Positions 53,855-62,537 of a DNA stretch of 64,000 nucleotides are shown here, in pieces; positions within the stretch are counted from its first letter, which is position 1; each line of letters starts with the position of its first letter. The position numbers and the translations under genes were made by a program. Under the pieces are notes generated by a model. The model was not told the DNA's origin. It searched no databases and was given only the letters and a program-made list of their open reading frames with translations. Source of the DNA: G965197675 sp965197675 (lineage in GTDB: Bacteria; Chloroflexota; Dehalococcoidia; Plut-88900); assembly GCA_965197675.1 (NCBI GenBank), contig OZ240221.1:1116001-1180000 (forward strand), read 5' to 3'.

Positions 53855-54060
53855 GTCATTCTCGTGCTTGACACGGGAATGCATCCCCTCTTCCCCTACC
53901 CTTCACCATCAAGACTCTGTCCCAGAAGCCCCCTCGGAGGAGTCCGGAGGAACGCTTTCCTCCGGCAGAGGGCTGGGCCTGTCTACCGCCAGGTAGAAGA
54001 TGTGACCCCACATACAAAAACTTGCCGGGACGGGTGGGCCCAAATAGGCTGCTTCACCGC
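53855..54060. repeat. Interspersed repeat field 7 with long-element copy F
   Basis: A CGTCATTCTCGTGCTTGACACGGGAATGCA hairpin (about 53851-53881) is followed by copy F of the long element. That copy has CCCAGAAGCCCCCTCGGAGG, CTCCGGCAGAGGGCTGGG, the CTACCGCCAGGTAG insert, and ACATACAAAAACTTGCCGGG. It is next to the gltX 3' end. Confidence 0.7.
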
Positions 54061-54121
54061 AGGCGCCAACGAGGTCTTCTTACACGTTTAGGTGGGGAAT
54101 CTTGGCCTCTGATAATCGAAT

Positions 54122-55591
54122 CTACTTGATGGCCCCAATCAGCTCTGTGGCCTTTGCCAGGCGACTCATGCACCGTTCCTTCCCCAGCACTTCCATGGTC
54201 TGAAACAGGGGTGGAGTGGCGGTACGACCCGTCACGGCAACCCGGAGCGCTCCAAATAGCTGGCCCGTCTTTATTCCCAACTCCTCTGATAGGGCGCGTA
54301 GCAATCTTTCCAACTCTTCCTGTCGGAATGTTGATAGCTCTCCCAGACTCCCCTTGGCAACGGCCAACGCTTTGGCGGTGTCTTCGAGGCTCATTTTTTT
54401 AGGTGCCAGATCCTGAGCCACATATTGGACTTCCTCTACGAAGAAGAAATCGGCCAACTCCGCCAGATCACCTAAAGCTTTCGCTCTGTCCTGCACTAGA
54501 GGCAGAATATGAACCACATAGCCCCTGGGCAGTGGACGAGGTATCTCTAGGGATAGATCCCGCTCTAGAAATGGTAATGCTCTCTCAGTGAACTCCTCAC
54601 TGCTTAGCTGGCGAATGTAGACCCCGTTCATCCATGCCAGCTTGTCGCTGTTGAAGATGGCTCCTGTCTTCCCTACTCGCTCCAGACTGAAATGCCTGAC
54701 CAAATCCTGCCTCGTAAAAAGCTCTGTCTTATCGTCCAGCGCCCAGCCCAGAAGGGCGAGGAAATTGAGCATAACCTCTGGCAAGTAGCCCTGATCTCTG
54801 TACTCGGAAAGGGAGGTCGCACCGTGTCGCTTGCTCAGTTTGGATCTGTCAGGGCCTAGGATCATGGGTAGATGAGCGAAAATAGGTGGGTCGAAACCAA
54901 GGGCTCGATAGAGAAGCTGGTGTCTGGGAGTACTGGAGAGCCACTCTTCTGCCCGCAATACGTGAGAAATCTCCATCAGGTGGTCGTCGACAACGTTGGC
55001 CAGATGGTAGGTGGGAAATCCGTCCGACTTCAAGAGCACAAAGTCATCCAGAACATCGGTCTCGAAAGTGACTTCTCCTCGTATTTCGTCATTGAACGTG
55101 ACGGTCTCTCCCAAGGGAATCTTGAACCTAACCACCGGAGTCTCGGCATCGCCCTGCTTTATGCGCTCTTCCTCTGTAAGGTTCCGACACCGCCGGTCGT
55201 AGCGAGGCGGCTCTTTCCGCCGGGCCTGCTCCTTGCGCATCTCATCCAGTCTGGCAGGGGAGCAGTAGCAGCGGTAGGCGTTATCCTCCTCCTTCAACTT
55301 TTGGGCGTGAGCGTGGTAAATATCCAGCCTCTCCGATTGAAAGTAGGGTCCGTAATCGCCCCCCGCCTCTGGCCCCTCGTCCCAGTTCAGGCCCAGCCAT
55401 CGAAGGCTGTCCAAGATAGCTTCAGTGGCTCCTGGTACCAGCCTCTCTCGGTCAGTGTCTTCGATGCGGACTACGAAGTCCCCACCGTGGTGCTGAGCAA
55501 AGAGCCAGTTGAATAGAGCGGTACGGATGTTGCCGACGTGGGGAATCCCGGTAGGACTGGGGGCGAAGCGTACTCTCACCTTTTCGGACAT
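54122..55591 (-). CDS. gltX: Glutamyl-tRNA synthetase
   Basis: This 489-aa class I synthetase charges tRNA-Glu (and possibly tRNA-Gln for amidation). It has the opening RFAPSPTGIPHVGNIRTALF with the HIGH-type motif HVGN. The zinc region shows CYCSPARLDEMRKEQ with CRNL, and the KMSKS-type motif is KLSKRHGA. A normal C-terminal anticodon-binding domain follows. The ATG at 55591 is preceded by GGAGAGTAAC. Repeat copies flank both ends. Confidence 0.97.
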   Translation of the reverse strand: MSEKVRVRFAPSPTGIPHVGNIRTALFNWLFAQHHGGDFVVRIEDTDRERLVPGATEAILDSLRWLGLNWDEGPEAGGDYGPYFQSERLDIYHAHAQKLKEEDNAYRCYCSPARLDEMRKEQARRKEPPRYDRRCRNLTEEERIKQGDAETPVVRFKIPLGETVTFNDEIRGEVTFETDVLDDFVLLKSDGFPTYHLANVVDDHLMEISHVLRAEEWLSSTPRHQLLYRALGFDPPIFAHLPMILGPDRSKLSKRHGATSLSEYRDQGYLPEVMLNFLALLGWALDDKTELFTRQDLVRHFSLERVGKTGAIFNSDKLAWMNGVYIRQLSSEEFTERALPFLERDLSLEIPRPLPRGYVVHILPLVQDRAKALGDLAELADFFFVEEVQYVAQDLAPKKMSLEDTAKALAVAKGSLGELSTFRQEELERLLRALSEELGIKTGQLFGALRVAVTGRTATPPLFQTMEVLGKERCMSRLAKATELIGAIK

Positions 55592-55614
55592 GTTACTCTC
55601 CAGGGCATTTTACC

Positions 55615-55762
55615 ATGAAGCCCTGTTCCAGAAGCCCGCACGGAGGGAGTCCAGAGGGATGCTTCCCTCTGGCAGGGGGTCTGGGGGATGTGCCCCCCAC
55701 ATCCCAAAAACCTACCTGGGTGGGCGGTAGGGGAACAAGGCATTTGCCTTCCTGATACAGGC
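55615..55762. repeat. Long repeat element, copy G (best preserved)
   Basis: It runs from CTGTTCCAGAAGCCCGCACG through GGAGTCCAGAGGGATGC, CCCTCTGGCAGGGGGTCTGG, GATGTGCCCCCCACATC and CCTACCTGGGTGGGCGGTAG to AAGGCATTTGCCTTCCTGAT. It includes several short inverted repeats (GGGATGCTTCCC, AGGCATTTGCCT). No coding potential is seen. It serves as a reference for the other copies. Confidence 0.8.
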
Positions 55763-56710
55763 TCATGTGGGTTTATACCAGAATTGCTGGTCCAAAGCCA
55801 GATTGTCCAGCACCATTTGAAGATCGGATGGTAGCCTTGATTCCAGCTCTATGTGTTTACTATCTTTGGGCAGCCGAAACTTCAGATAAGAGGCATGCAG
55901 AAAATGCCTGTCCAGTCCCGGATGTTTGGAGCCGTAGACGGCATCTCCCACGATGGGGTGCCCCACAGATGCCATGTGCACCCGAATCTGGTGGGTACGG
56001 CCCGTCTTGGGCGTAACCTCCAACAGGGTATAGTCATTGAGATGCCTCTTGACTTTGTAGCTGGTTACCGCCTCTCTACCTCCTGCAACTAGGGCCATCC
56101 TCTTTCGATTCTTGGGATTTCTCCCTAGTGGGGCATTGATTAAACCTTCATCGGGTTTCACTTTGCTTTTCACCAGGGCGCTGTAACGCTTCACCACATC
56201 TCGTGACTTGAACTGTCTCGCTAGCGATTTCAAAGCCCCCTCTGACTTGGCTACAATCATCAAGCCAGACGTATTCTTGTCCAGCCTGTGCACGATCCCA
56301 GGCCGCCCTGATTCGCCGACCTTCTCTAGAGAAGGATATTGTGCGAGAAGCGCATTGGCCAAGGTGCCACCCTGCCCACCCGCTCCGGGGTGAACTGATA
56401 TTCCAGCAGGTTTATCTATCACCAGCACCTCATCATCTTCGTATGCGATGTTTAGGGGGATAGATTCGGGTTCCAGGTCCAGAGAAGGTACAGGAGGGAG
56501 TTCGACTCGTATTCTGTCGCCTCGTTGGACTTGCTGGCTCGCCTTCACCTGGCTATCGTTGACAGCCACGTTTCCCTGGGATATCAGCTTCTGGAGATAA
56601 GAGCGAGACAGGCGAGGATATCTTTGGGCCAGATACTTGTCTAATCTAACGTCAGACTTATACGAGACTAGAAGATCGGAGGTCGGTTGTTCCTCAAGGC
56701 TTGGAGGCAT
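55763..56710 (-). CDS. rluD: RluA/RluD-family pseudouridine synthase
   Basis: This 315-aa enzyme isomerises uridines in 23S rRNA. It has an N-terminal S4 RNA-binding domain (VRLDKYLAQRYPRLSRSYLQ) and the catalytic motif GIVHRLDKNTSGLMIVAKS with the active aspartate. The RTHQIRVHMASVGHPIVGD segment is characteristic of the RluA family. The start overlaps the lspA end by 17 bp, a common lspA-rluD arrangement. The symbol reflects the family; exact target positions are not proven. Confidence 0.93.
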   Translation of the reverse strand: MPPSLEEQPTSDLLVSYKSDVRLDKYLAQRYPRLSRSYLQKLISQGNVAVNDSQVKASQQVQRGDRIRVELPPVPSLDLEPESIPLNIAYEDDEVLVIDKPAGISVHPGAGGQGGTLANALLAQYPSLEKVGESGRPGIVHRLDKNTSGLMIVAKSEGALKSLARQFKSRDVVKRYSALVKSKVKPDEGLINAPLGRNPKNRKRMALVAGGREAVTSYKVKRHLNDYTLLEVTPKTGRTHQIRVHMASVGHPIVGDAVYGSKHPGLDRHFLHASYLKFRLPKDSKHIELESRLPSDLQMVLDNLALDQQFWYKPT

Positions 56711-57200
56711 CCTTGGCCCTTCCCTTCTTGCCCTTACCCATCAGCAAGACCCAGCCCAGGAGAAGGAATCCGATGGTTATAGAAGAATCGGCCACGTTGA
56801 ATATGGGCCACACTCGCAGGTCGACGAAGTCTATTACATACCCAAAAATAATCCTGTCTATAATATTGCCCAGTGCGCCGCCCAATTGAAGGGCCAGGCT
56901 CAAGCTCAATATACGACTGAAACCAGCTTCCTTTATAAAGAAATAGCCTATGATGCAAATACCTATGGCCGCCGCTATAGTCAAGAATAGAGTCTGATTG
57001 GATAACAATCCGAAGGCGCTGCCCGTGTTTCGTATGTACGTAAGACGAACGATTCCGTCCTCGGGAATGGACTCTCCGACTTCCATATAGGTGCGAATGA
57101 AGAACTTGGTAAGCTGGTCAACCCCAAGAACTACCAGCCCCAGGGATAAAAAGAAGAGATCTCGGGAACGACGGCGGGTTGAAATAAGAGACACTCGCAT
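56694..57200 (-). CDS. lspA: Lipoprotein signal peptidase (signal peptidase II)
   Basis: This 168-aa membrane aspartyl protease cleaves prolipoproteins at the lipobox cysteine. The conserved segments GALGNIIDRIIFGYVIDFVD and IFNVADSSITIG contain the catalytic aspartates, and four transmembrane helices are evident. The short basic tail KGKKGRAKDASKP is cytoplasmic. It should process the lipoproteins encoded elsewhere in this window. It is coupled to the rluD-like gene. Confidence 0.96.
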   Translation of the reverse strand: MRVSLISTRRRSRDLFFLSLGLVVLGVDQLTKFFIRTYMEVGESIPEDGIVRLTYIRNTGSAFGLLSNQTLFLTIAAAIGICIIGYFFIKEAGFSRILSLSLALQLGGALGNIIDRIIFGYVIDFVDLRVWPIFNVADSSITIGFLLLGWVLLMGKGKKGRAKDASKP

Positions 57201-57284
57201 CTCGCTTCCAATCTTATGTTTCAGTGTAGCATGGGGTCAGTTTGAGGGACAAGCAAAGAGCTAACCCCGTAATTCCTCTGTAAA

Positions 57285-57605
57285 TAGGAGATTCCAGGGG
57301 GAGTGCAGAGGGGGCAACACCCCCTTTGCGAGGAGATGCAAGTGGGGTGGCCCCCTTCATCCCCTAGCCCCTCCTTTCCGTCATTCCCGTGCTTGACACG
57401 GGAATCCAAGGTACTGGATCCCTCTGGCAGGAGGTTTGTGGGGCTTGTCCTCAGCTTGACTGGGGAATGTGCCCCCAGATACAAAAACCTGCCTGGGCGG
57501 GCGGTTAGGTCCCAAGACGGTTGCCTTTCTGAGACAGGTTCATCAAGTGAGAGGGCCCCCCAGCCGTCATTCCCGTGCTTGACACGGGAATCCAGAGTTG
57601 GCCCC
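57285..57605. repeat. Interspersed repeat field 8 with long-element copy H
   Basis: Copy H of the long element appears split: the first half (GGGAGTGCAGAGGGGGCAAC) and the second half (TCCCTCTGGCAGGAGG to CTGCCTGGGCGGGCGG, about 57420-57540) are separated by a CGTCATTCCCGTGCTTGACACGGGAATCCA hairpin near 57381. A second copy of that hairpin lies at about 57572-57600. This nesting suggests the hairpin unit inserted into an older long element. Confidence 0.65.
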
Positions 57606-57785
57606 TAGCTTGTTGTGCCACGTGGCTGTATATTGCACTAGAACCTACGTGCTATCATTTAAATACTCATCTCCCATATGCAAAACCCTATCTAGGCAGG
57701 GTCCAACCCCAACCCGCTGAAAAACTCAATCAAAAATAACGACATCTTCGTGCCTGGAAAACCCTGAAAATAAAACTTTTTTTAC

Positions 57786-57860
57786 AATTCAATCAAGTTT
57801 GAACGTGGATCGGAAAATTCAATCAAGTTTCAAAGCTAAACGGAAAAGACAATCAAGTCC
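57786..57860 (+). repeat. Three direct repeats with 30-bp period
   Basis: AATTCAATCAAGTTT at 57786-57800, the same at 57816-57830 and AAGACAATCAAGTCC at 57846-57860 are spaced exactly 30 bp. The second and third copies are preceded by CGGAAA. The region is AT-rich relative to its surroundings. It is too short and its spacers too similar to be a CRISPR; it may be a binding-site array or a decayed tandem repeat. Confidence 0.6.
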
Positions 57861-57961
57861 CACGCACAAGCCCAGTCGGGTAATAGCGAAGGAACATCGC
57901 ATTTTGGCCAAAACGAGCTTTGCCGGAGGGTGCAAGGGGGGCCTTAATTCCTCTTGATGTG

Positions 57962-57989
57962 CCCCTTTCTCCTGGCCAGGAGAAGGGGG
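57962..57989. repeat. 28-bp near-perfect palindrome upstream of ltaE
   Basis: Two 14-bp arms meeting at TGGCCA (57962-57975 and 57976-57989) match with one mismatch and have no loop. It lies about 100 bases before the ltaE start. It could be an operator or a cruciform; no T-run follows. Confidence 0.55.
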
Positions 57990-58087
57990 CCGGGAGGATG
58001 AGGTCGAAGCCCCCCCGCCGCCGTTCTCTCTGGCCTTTGATATTGACTGATGTTAGAATGGACGGACTTTAGAGAGGTGTTTTGATT

Positions 58088-59116
58088 ATGAAGAATATCG
58101 ACCTCCGCAGCGATACGGTAACCCTTCCCACTCCTGAGATGCGCGAGGCTATGAAGCAGGCCGAGCTGGGCGACGACGTCTTCAGCGAGGACCCTACGGT
58201 CAACAAGCTGGAGGCCATGGCCGCTGAGAAGATGGGTAAAGAGGCCGCAGTGCTAGTGTCCAGTGGCACCCAGGGTAATCTTGTCTCGATCTTGGCTCAC
58301 TGTCAGCGAGGCGACGAGGCGATTCTGGGTAGCCTTTCCCATACTTACAGGTTCGAGGCGGGAGGAATATCGGCCTTAGGTGGAGTTCACGTCTTTACCG
58401 TCCCCAACGACCAGCATGGTAGGCTAGACCCAATGGACGTGGAGCAGGCTATTCGTCCCGACAACGTCCACTTCCCTCGCACAAGCCTCATATGCATAGA
58501 GAACACCCACAATCTATGTGGTGGATCTGCCTTATCGCCGACGGATATTGCGGCCGTAGCAGACGTGGCACAGTTGCACGGACTCCCCATGCATCTAGAC
58601 GGCGCTCGTATATTCAATGCTGCCGTCGCTAACAAAGTAGATGTCAAGGAACTGGTAAAGCCCTTCTCCTCTTTAACCTTCTGTCTCTCTAAGGGCCTGT
58701 CTTGTCCAGTTGGTTCGGTGGTATGTGGCAGCGAAGAGTTCGTCTCCAAGGCGCGCCGCATCCGTAAAGCCGTGGGCGGGAGCATGAGACAGGCTGGCAT
58801 CATCGCAGCTTCTGGAATCGTAGCACTGGAGAGCATGATTGACCGCTTGGCTGAAGACCACGCCAACGCCCGCCTGTTGGCGGAAGGTCTAGCAGAGATC
58901 CCAGGTATAACGGTGAACCTGGAGTTGGTACAGACCAATATGTTCGTGATACACGTCGATAAAGTGGGCCAAAACGGTGTCCTGGATTCATTGAAGGAGC
59001 GGGGGATCAAAATCCTGGACAGGAGCAACGGTAGATTTCGGCTGGTGACTCACTTTGGAGTAGACCAAGACGACATCTGGTACACTATAGAGGCGTTCCG
59101 TGAGGTGGTGAAGTAG
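58088..59116 (+). CDS. ltaE: Low-specificity L-threonine aldolase
   Basis: This 342-aa PLP enzyme cleaves threonine/allo-threonine to glycine and acetaldehyde. The family opening IDLRSDTVTLPTPEMREAM is followed by VLVSSGTQGNLVSILAHC, ENTHNLCGGSALSP, the PLP-proximal LHLDGAR-type segment (MHLDGARIFNAA) and the lysine in FCLSKGLSCPVGS. The ATG at 58088 is chosen; a TTG at 58082 in the same frame is nearer the AGAGAGG site. An LLM oxidoreductase follows after 39 bp. Confidence 0.95.
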   Translation: MKNIDLRSDTVTLPTPEMREAMKQAELGDDVFSEDPTVNKLEAMAAEKMGKEAAVLVSSGTQGNLVSILAHCQRGDEAILGSLSHTYRFEAGGISALGGVHVFTVPNDQHGRLDPMDVEQAIRPDNVHFPRTSLICIENTHNLCGGSALSPTDIAAVADVAQLHGLPMHLDGARIFNAAVANKVDVKELVKPFSSLTFCLSKGLSCPVGSVVCGSEEFVSKARRIRKAVGGSMRQAGIIAASGIVALESMIDRLAEDHANARLLAEGLAEIPGITVNLELVQTNMFVIHVDKVGQNGVLDSLKERGIKILDRSNGRFRLVTHFGVDQDDIWYTIEAFREVVK

Positions 59117-59155
59117 ATACTAACGGTTGATGGAAAGAACAAGTAGGGGTAGATA

Positions 59156-60127
59156 GTGGCAATTCCCGTCGGTCTGATGGTAGAAGGCCAGGAAGGGCTC
59201 ACCTGGGAGCGTTGGCACGAGCTTGGCGATCTGGCTGAATCTCTGGGATTCGACTCCATCTGGCGCTCCGACCATCTCTTCTCTCTCGAAGGCGTTTACA
59301 AGAGGCTCACTCTTGAAGCCTGGCTGTCTTTCGCAACCCTGGCCACGCGCACAAAGAAGATCCGGTTCGGTCCCATGGTCACCCCTGTAACATTTAGACA
59401 TCCCTCCCTGTTGGCCAAGATGGCCGCCTCCATCGATAGGCTATCGGGGGGCAGGCTGGAGATGGGACTGGGTGTGGGCTGGTTCGATGAGGAGCACTCG
59501 GCGCTGGGACTATCATACCCTCCTACACCAGAGCGATACGACATTCTGGGCGAGCAGATAGAGGTGATCAAGGCTCTTTGGACTAAGGACGAGGTTTCAT
59601 TTAACGGAAAGCACTACCAGTTGGACAATGCTACCTGTTACCCTAAACCGACACAGGACCCAGGACCTCCTATTGTCATTGGCGGGATAGGAGAGCGTAG
59701 GACATTGCCTGCCGTGGCCAAGTACGCCGATGAGTGGAATGGCAGTACGCTCAATGCTCAAGCTTACAAAACCAGAAGAGAGATACTCGTATCCAAGTGC
59801 GAAGAGATAGGGAGAGACCCTACTACGTTGACCTATCAAGTTCTAACTGGAATCATTGTCGGACACACGCAGTCAGAGTTGGAAACACGGCTGCAAAACC
59901 TCAGGGCCATTCTATGCTCCCAGAAACCTGTTATAGCAGCTTCCTCCCCCCAGGATTTAATAGCGCACGGATGGGTAGTGGGCACACCATCCCAGGTCAA
60001 TGAGCAGCTGCACGAGTTCATAGAAGCAGGGGCTCAGCGCATCATGCTAGAACCATATGACAATGATGATTTAGAGGGGCTGCACATCATCGGGGGAGAA
60101 GTGATACCCGAGTTTGCTAAAGCTTAG
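59156..60127 (+). CDS. Luciferase-like (LLM) flavin-dependent oxidoreductase 3
   Basis: This 323-aa TIM-barrel LLM protein starts at GTG with TAGGGGT upstream. Features are LTWERWHELGDLAESLGFDS, SDHLFSLEGV, FGPMVTPVTFRHPSLLAKMA and GGRLEMGLGVGWFDEEH, typical of F420- or FMN-dependent LLM oxidoreductases. It lies 39 bp after ltaE and 23 bp before a paralogue, probably on one transcript. The substrate is unknown. Confidence 0.88.
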   Translation: MAIPVGLMVEGQEGLTWERWHELGDLAESLGFDSIWRSDHLFSLEGVYKRLTLEAWLSFATLATRTKKIRFGPMVTPVTFRHPSLLAKMAASIDRLSGGRLEMGLGVGWFDEEHSALGLSYPPTPERYDILGEQIEVIKALWTKDEVSFNGKHYQLDNATCYPKPTQDPGPPIVIGGIGERRTLPAVAKYADEWNGSTLNAQAYKTRREILVSKCEEIGRDPTTLTYQVLTGIIVGHTQSELETRLQNLRAILCSQKPVIAASSPQDLIAHGWVVGTPSQVNEQLHEFIEAGAQRIMLEPYDNDDLEGLHIIGGEVIPEFAKA

Positions 60128-60150
60128 ACAATGAGAGGGACATTTAACTT

Positions 60151-61113
60151 ATGGCGCGAGTAGGTATCATGGTCGAGGCCCAGGAGGACCTTACCTGGGA
60201 ACGCTGGCATACCATCATCGACCGTGTCGAGGTGCTGGGCTTCGAGTCGATCTGGCGCTCTGACCACTACCTTACGGATCAGGGAGAGCCAGAGAGGGAA
60301 GCCTTAGAGGCCTGGATATCCTTTGCCACCCTGGCCGATCGCACCTCCAAGGTACGATTCGGCCCTCTCGTATCCCCCATGACCTTTCGCCATCCCTCGG
60401 TGTTGGCAATAATGGCAGCTTGCGTCGACCAGCTTTCCGGAGGTCGGCTGGAGTTGGGGTTGGGGGCCGGGTGGTTCACGGAGGAGCACAAGGCCTTTGG
60501 CGTTCCCTTCTACAATATGCCTATTCGCTTTGAAATGCTGAGAGAAGGCATCGAGGTCATCGAGTCCCTCTGGACCACGGATAACGTCTCCTTTGAAGGC
60601 AAACATTACCAGTTGGAAAACGCCACCTGTTATCCTAAGCCTACTCAGACACCTCGCCCCCCCATTATTATCGGAGGAGTGGGGGAGAAGTACACCCTAC
60701 CCATTGCCGCAAAGTATGCTGATGAGTGGAACTCCTTCTCCATAGATGCAGCAAGCTATAAGGCCAAACGAGATGTGCTTACGACTAGGTGTGAAGAGTT
60801 GGGCAGAGACCCCTCGACTATCAAATGTTCATGGATGGGGCCCGTCCTCACCGGCCACAGTGAGAAGGAGATGAATCAACGGCTAGACAACATGAGAAGA
60901 GCCCTGCCCGCCGTGCCGGAAGTGGCTAACGCACCTTCACCAGCCTCTCTTAGAGATCATGCGTGGCTGGTAGGGACGCCCCAGGAGGTCGTAGAACAGT
61001 TGGGAGGTCTGATGGAGGCGGGGGCCGAGCGGTTCATGTTACAGACCTACAACGTCGACGATATGGAGATTCTGGAGATCATCGCCACCGAGATAATGCC
61101 CCAAGTCGCCTGA
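60151..61113 (+). CDS. Luciferase-like (LLM) flavin-dependent oxidoreductase 4
   Basis: This 320-aa protein is clearly paralogous to the preceding gene: LTWERWHTIIDRVEVLGFES, SDHYLTDQGEP, FGPLVSPMTFRHPSVLAIMA and GGRLELGLGAGWFTEEH match position by position. It is less like the LLM pair at 40-42 kb, so that pair and this one are separate duplications. It converges on rarA 23 bp later. Confidence 0.88.
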   Translation: MARVGIMVEAQEDLTWERWHTIIDRVEVLGFESIWRSDHYLTDQGEPEREALEAWISFATLADRTSKVRFGPLVSPMTFRHPSVLAIMAACVDQLSGGRLELGLGAGWFTEEHKAFGVPFYNMPIRFEMLREGIEVIESLWTTDNVSFEGKHYQLENATCYPKPTQTPRPPIIIGGVGEKYTLPIAAKYADEWNSFSIDAASYKAKRDVLTTRCEELGRDPSTIKCSWMGPVLTGHSEKEMNQRLDNMRRALPAVPEVANAPSPASLRDHAWLVGTPQEVVEQLGGLMEAGAERFMLQTYNVDDMEILEIIATEIMPQVA

Positions 61114-61136
61114 CGAATAGTTTCCAGGAGTGCCTA

Positions 61137-62516
61137 TTATCCTTCCTCAGCCTCGCCGGATGATTGGTTAGCCTGCAGTTTCCTCTCCTCAACCCACCCG
61201 CGAATGCGTTCAGCTATCTCTCGCTCGTATCCCTGGTCGGTGGGATGGTAATATCTGCGTCCCGCGAGACTTTCCGGCAGGTTAATCTGCTCCACTACGT
61301 GACCGGGATAATCGTGGGCATATTTATAGTCCTTCCCGTACTCCGCCTTGCGCATCAGAGGCGTAACGGGATTGCGCAGATGCAGTGGCACTGGATCGTT
61401 TCTAGTCTTCTCCACGTCTTCCTTGGCGTTGAGATAGCTCTTGTAGGCCGAGTTGCTCTTCGGAGCGGTTGCCAGGTAGACTGCGGCCTCGGCCATGGGT
61501 ATGAACCCCTCGGGCATGCCGACGAAGTGTACCGCCTGCTGTGCAGCCACGGCTACTACTAGAGCGTTGGGATCGGCCAGTCCTACGTCCTCGGCGGCCA
61601 TGATCACCATCCTTCGCACTACGAACAAGGGGTCTTCGCCCGCCTCGAGCATCCGAGCCATCCAGTATAGCGCCGCATCAGGATCGGAGCCTCTGAGAGA
61701 TTTTATGAACGCCGAAACCGTATCGTAGTGCTGGTCTCCGGCCCTGTCATAGAGAAGGAAGCGGCGTTGCATAGCATCCTCTATAGCCTCAAGGGCAATG
61801 TTTCGCTCACCCTTTTCATCAGGTCTCGTAGCAGAAGCTGCTAGCTCAAGATTATTCAAGGCTGCCCTGGCGTCGCCATTGCTCAGGGTAAGCAAGTGCT
61901 CCATAGAATCCTCGCTTAGCTTGACCTTCCACTCGCCTAGACCCCGATCTTCGTCGCTGATGGCGCGCTTGATGATGGCTTTTACCTGCTCTTCATCCAG
62001 GGGATTGAGGGAGTAGACCCTGGATCGAGATAACAAGGGAGATATCACCTCGAAGGATGGATTCTCCGTAGTGGCGCCGATGAGGGTAATAGTGCCATCC
62101 TCTACGTAGGGAAGAATCACGTCCTGCTGAGCCTTATTGAATCGGTGAATCTCATCGACGAAAAGAATGGTTCGTTGCCGATACATTCCCCTCCGTTCAC
62201 GGGCGGCCTCTACAACGCGACGCAGGTCGGCTACCCCGGCTGAAACAGCGCTCAACTGGCTGAAGTTGGCCTTGGTCATGTTGGCGATGATTCTCGCCAA
62301 CGTAGTCTTGCCGCTTCCCGGAGGCCCCCACAGAATCATCGATGGGACTCGATCAGCCTCGATGCTGGAGCGGAGAATCCGCTCCTTGCCAACTATGTGG
62401 TCCTGCCCCACATACTCATCGAAGTTACGAGGTCGCATACGGGCTGCCAAGGGGGCATCCCGCTGTGCCTGCTCTTTAGCCGAGCTTTGAAACAGATCTG
62501 GGGTTGTCTCTTCCAT
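61137..62516 (-). CDS. rarA: Replication-associated recombination protein A (MgsA/RarA)
   Basis: This 459-aa AAA+ ATPase acts at stalled replication forks. It has the typical opening PLAARMRPRNFDEYVGQDHI, Walker A GPPGSGKTTLA near residue 57, Walker B LFVDEIHRFNKAQQD, and sensor GATTENPSFEV. A C-terminal tetramerisation/clamp-loader-like domain includes ALYWMARMLEAGEDP and YYHPTDQGYE. The length is normal. It starts 21 bp after the Smr gene on the same strand. Confidence 0.96.
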   Translation of the reverse strand: MEETTPDLFQSSAKEQAQRDAPLAARMRPRNFDEYVGQDHIVGKERILRSSIEADRVPSMILWGPPGSGKTTLARIIANMTKANFSQLSAVSAGVADLRRVVEAARERRGMYRQRTILFVDEIHRFNKAQQDVILPYVEDGTITLIGATTENPSFEVISPLLSRSRVYSLNPLDEEQVKAIIKRAISDEDRGLGEWKVKLSEDSMEHLLTLSNGDARAALNNLELAASATRPDEKGERNIALEAIEDAMQRRFLLYDRAGDQHYDTVSAFIKSLRGSDPDAALYWMARMLEAGEDPLFVVRRMVIMAAEDVGLADPNALVVAVAAQQAVHFVGMPEGFIPMAEAAVYLATAPKSNSAYKSYLNAKEDVEKTRNDPVPLHLRNPVTPLMRKAEYGKDYKYAHDYPGHVVEQINLPESLAGRRYYHPTDQGYEREIAERIRGWVEERKLQANQSSGEAEEG

Positions 62517-62537
62517 ATGTCTACACTCAACGCCCGT

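Noticed and set aside
57786..57860. CRISPR array
   Set aside because: Only three imperfect 15-bp units with similar 15-bp intervals and no cas genes.
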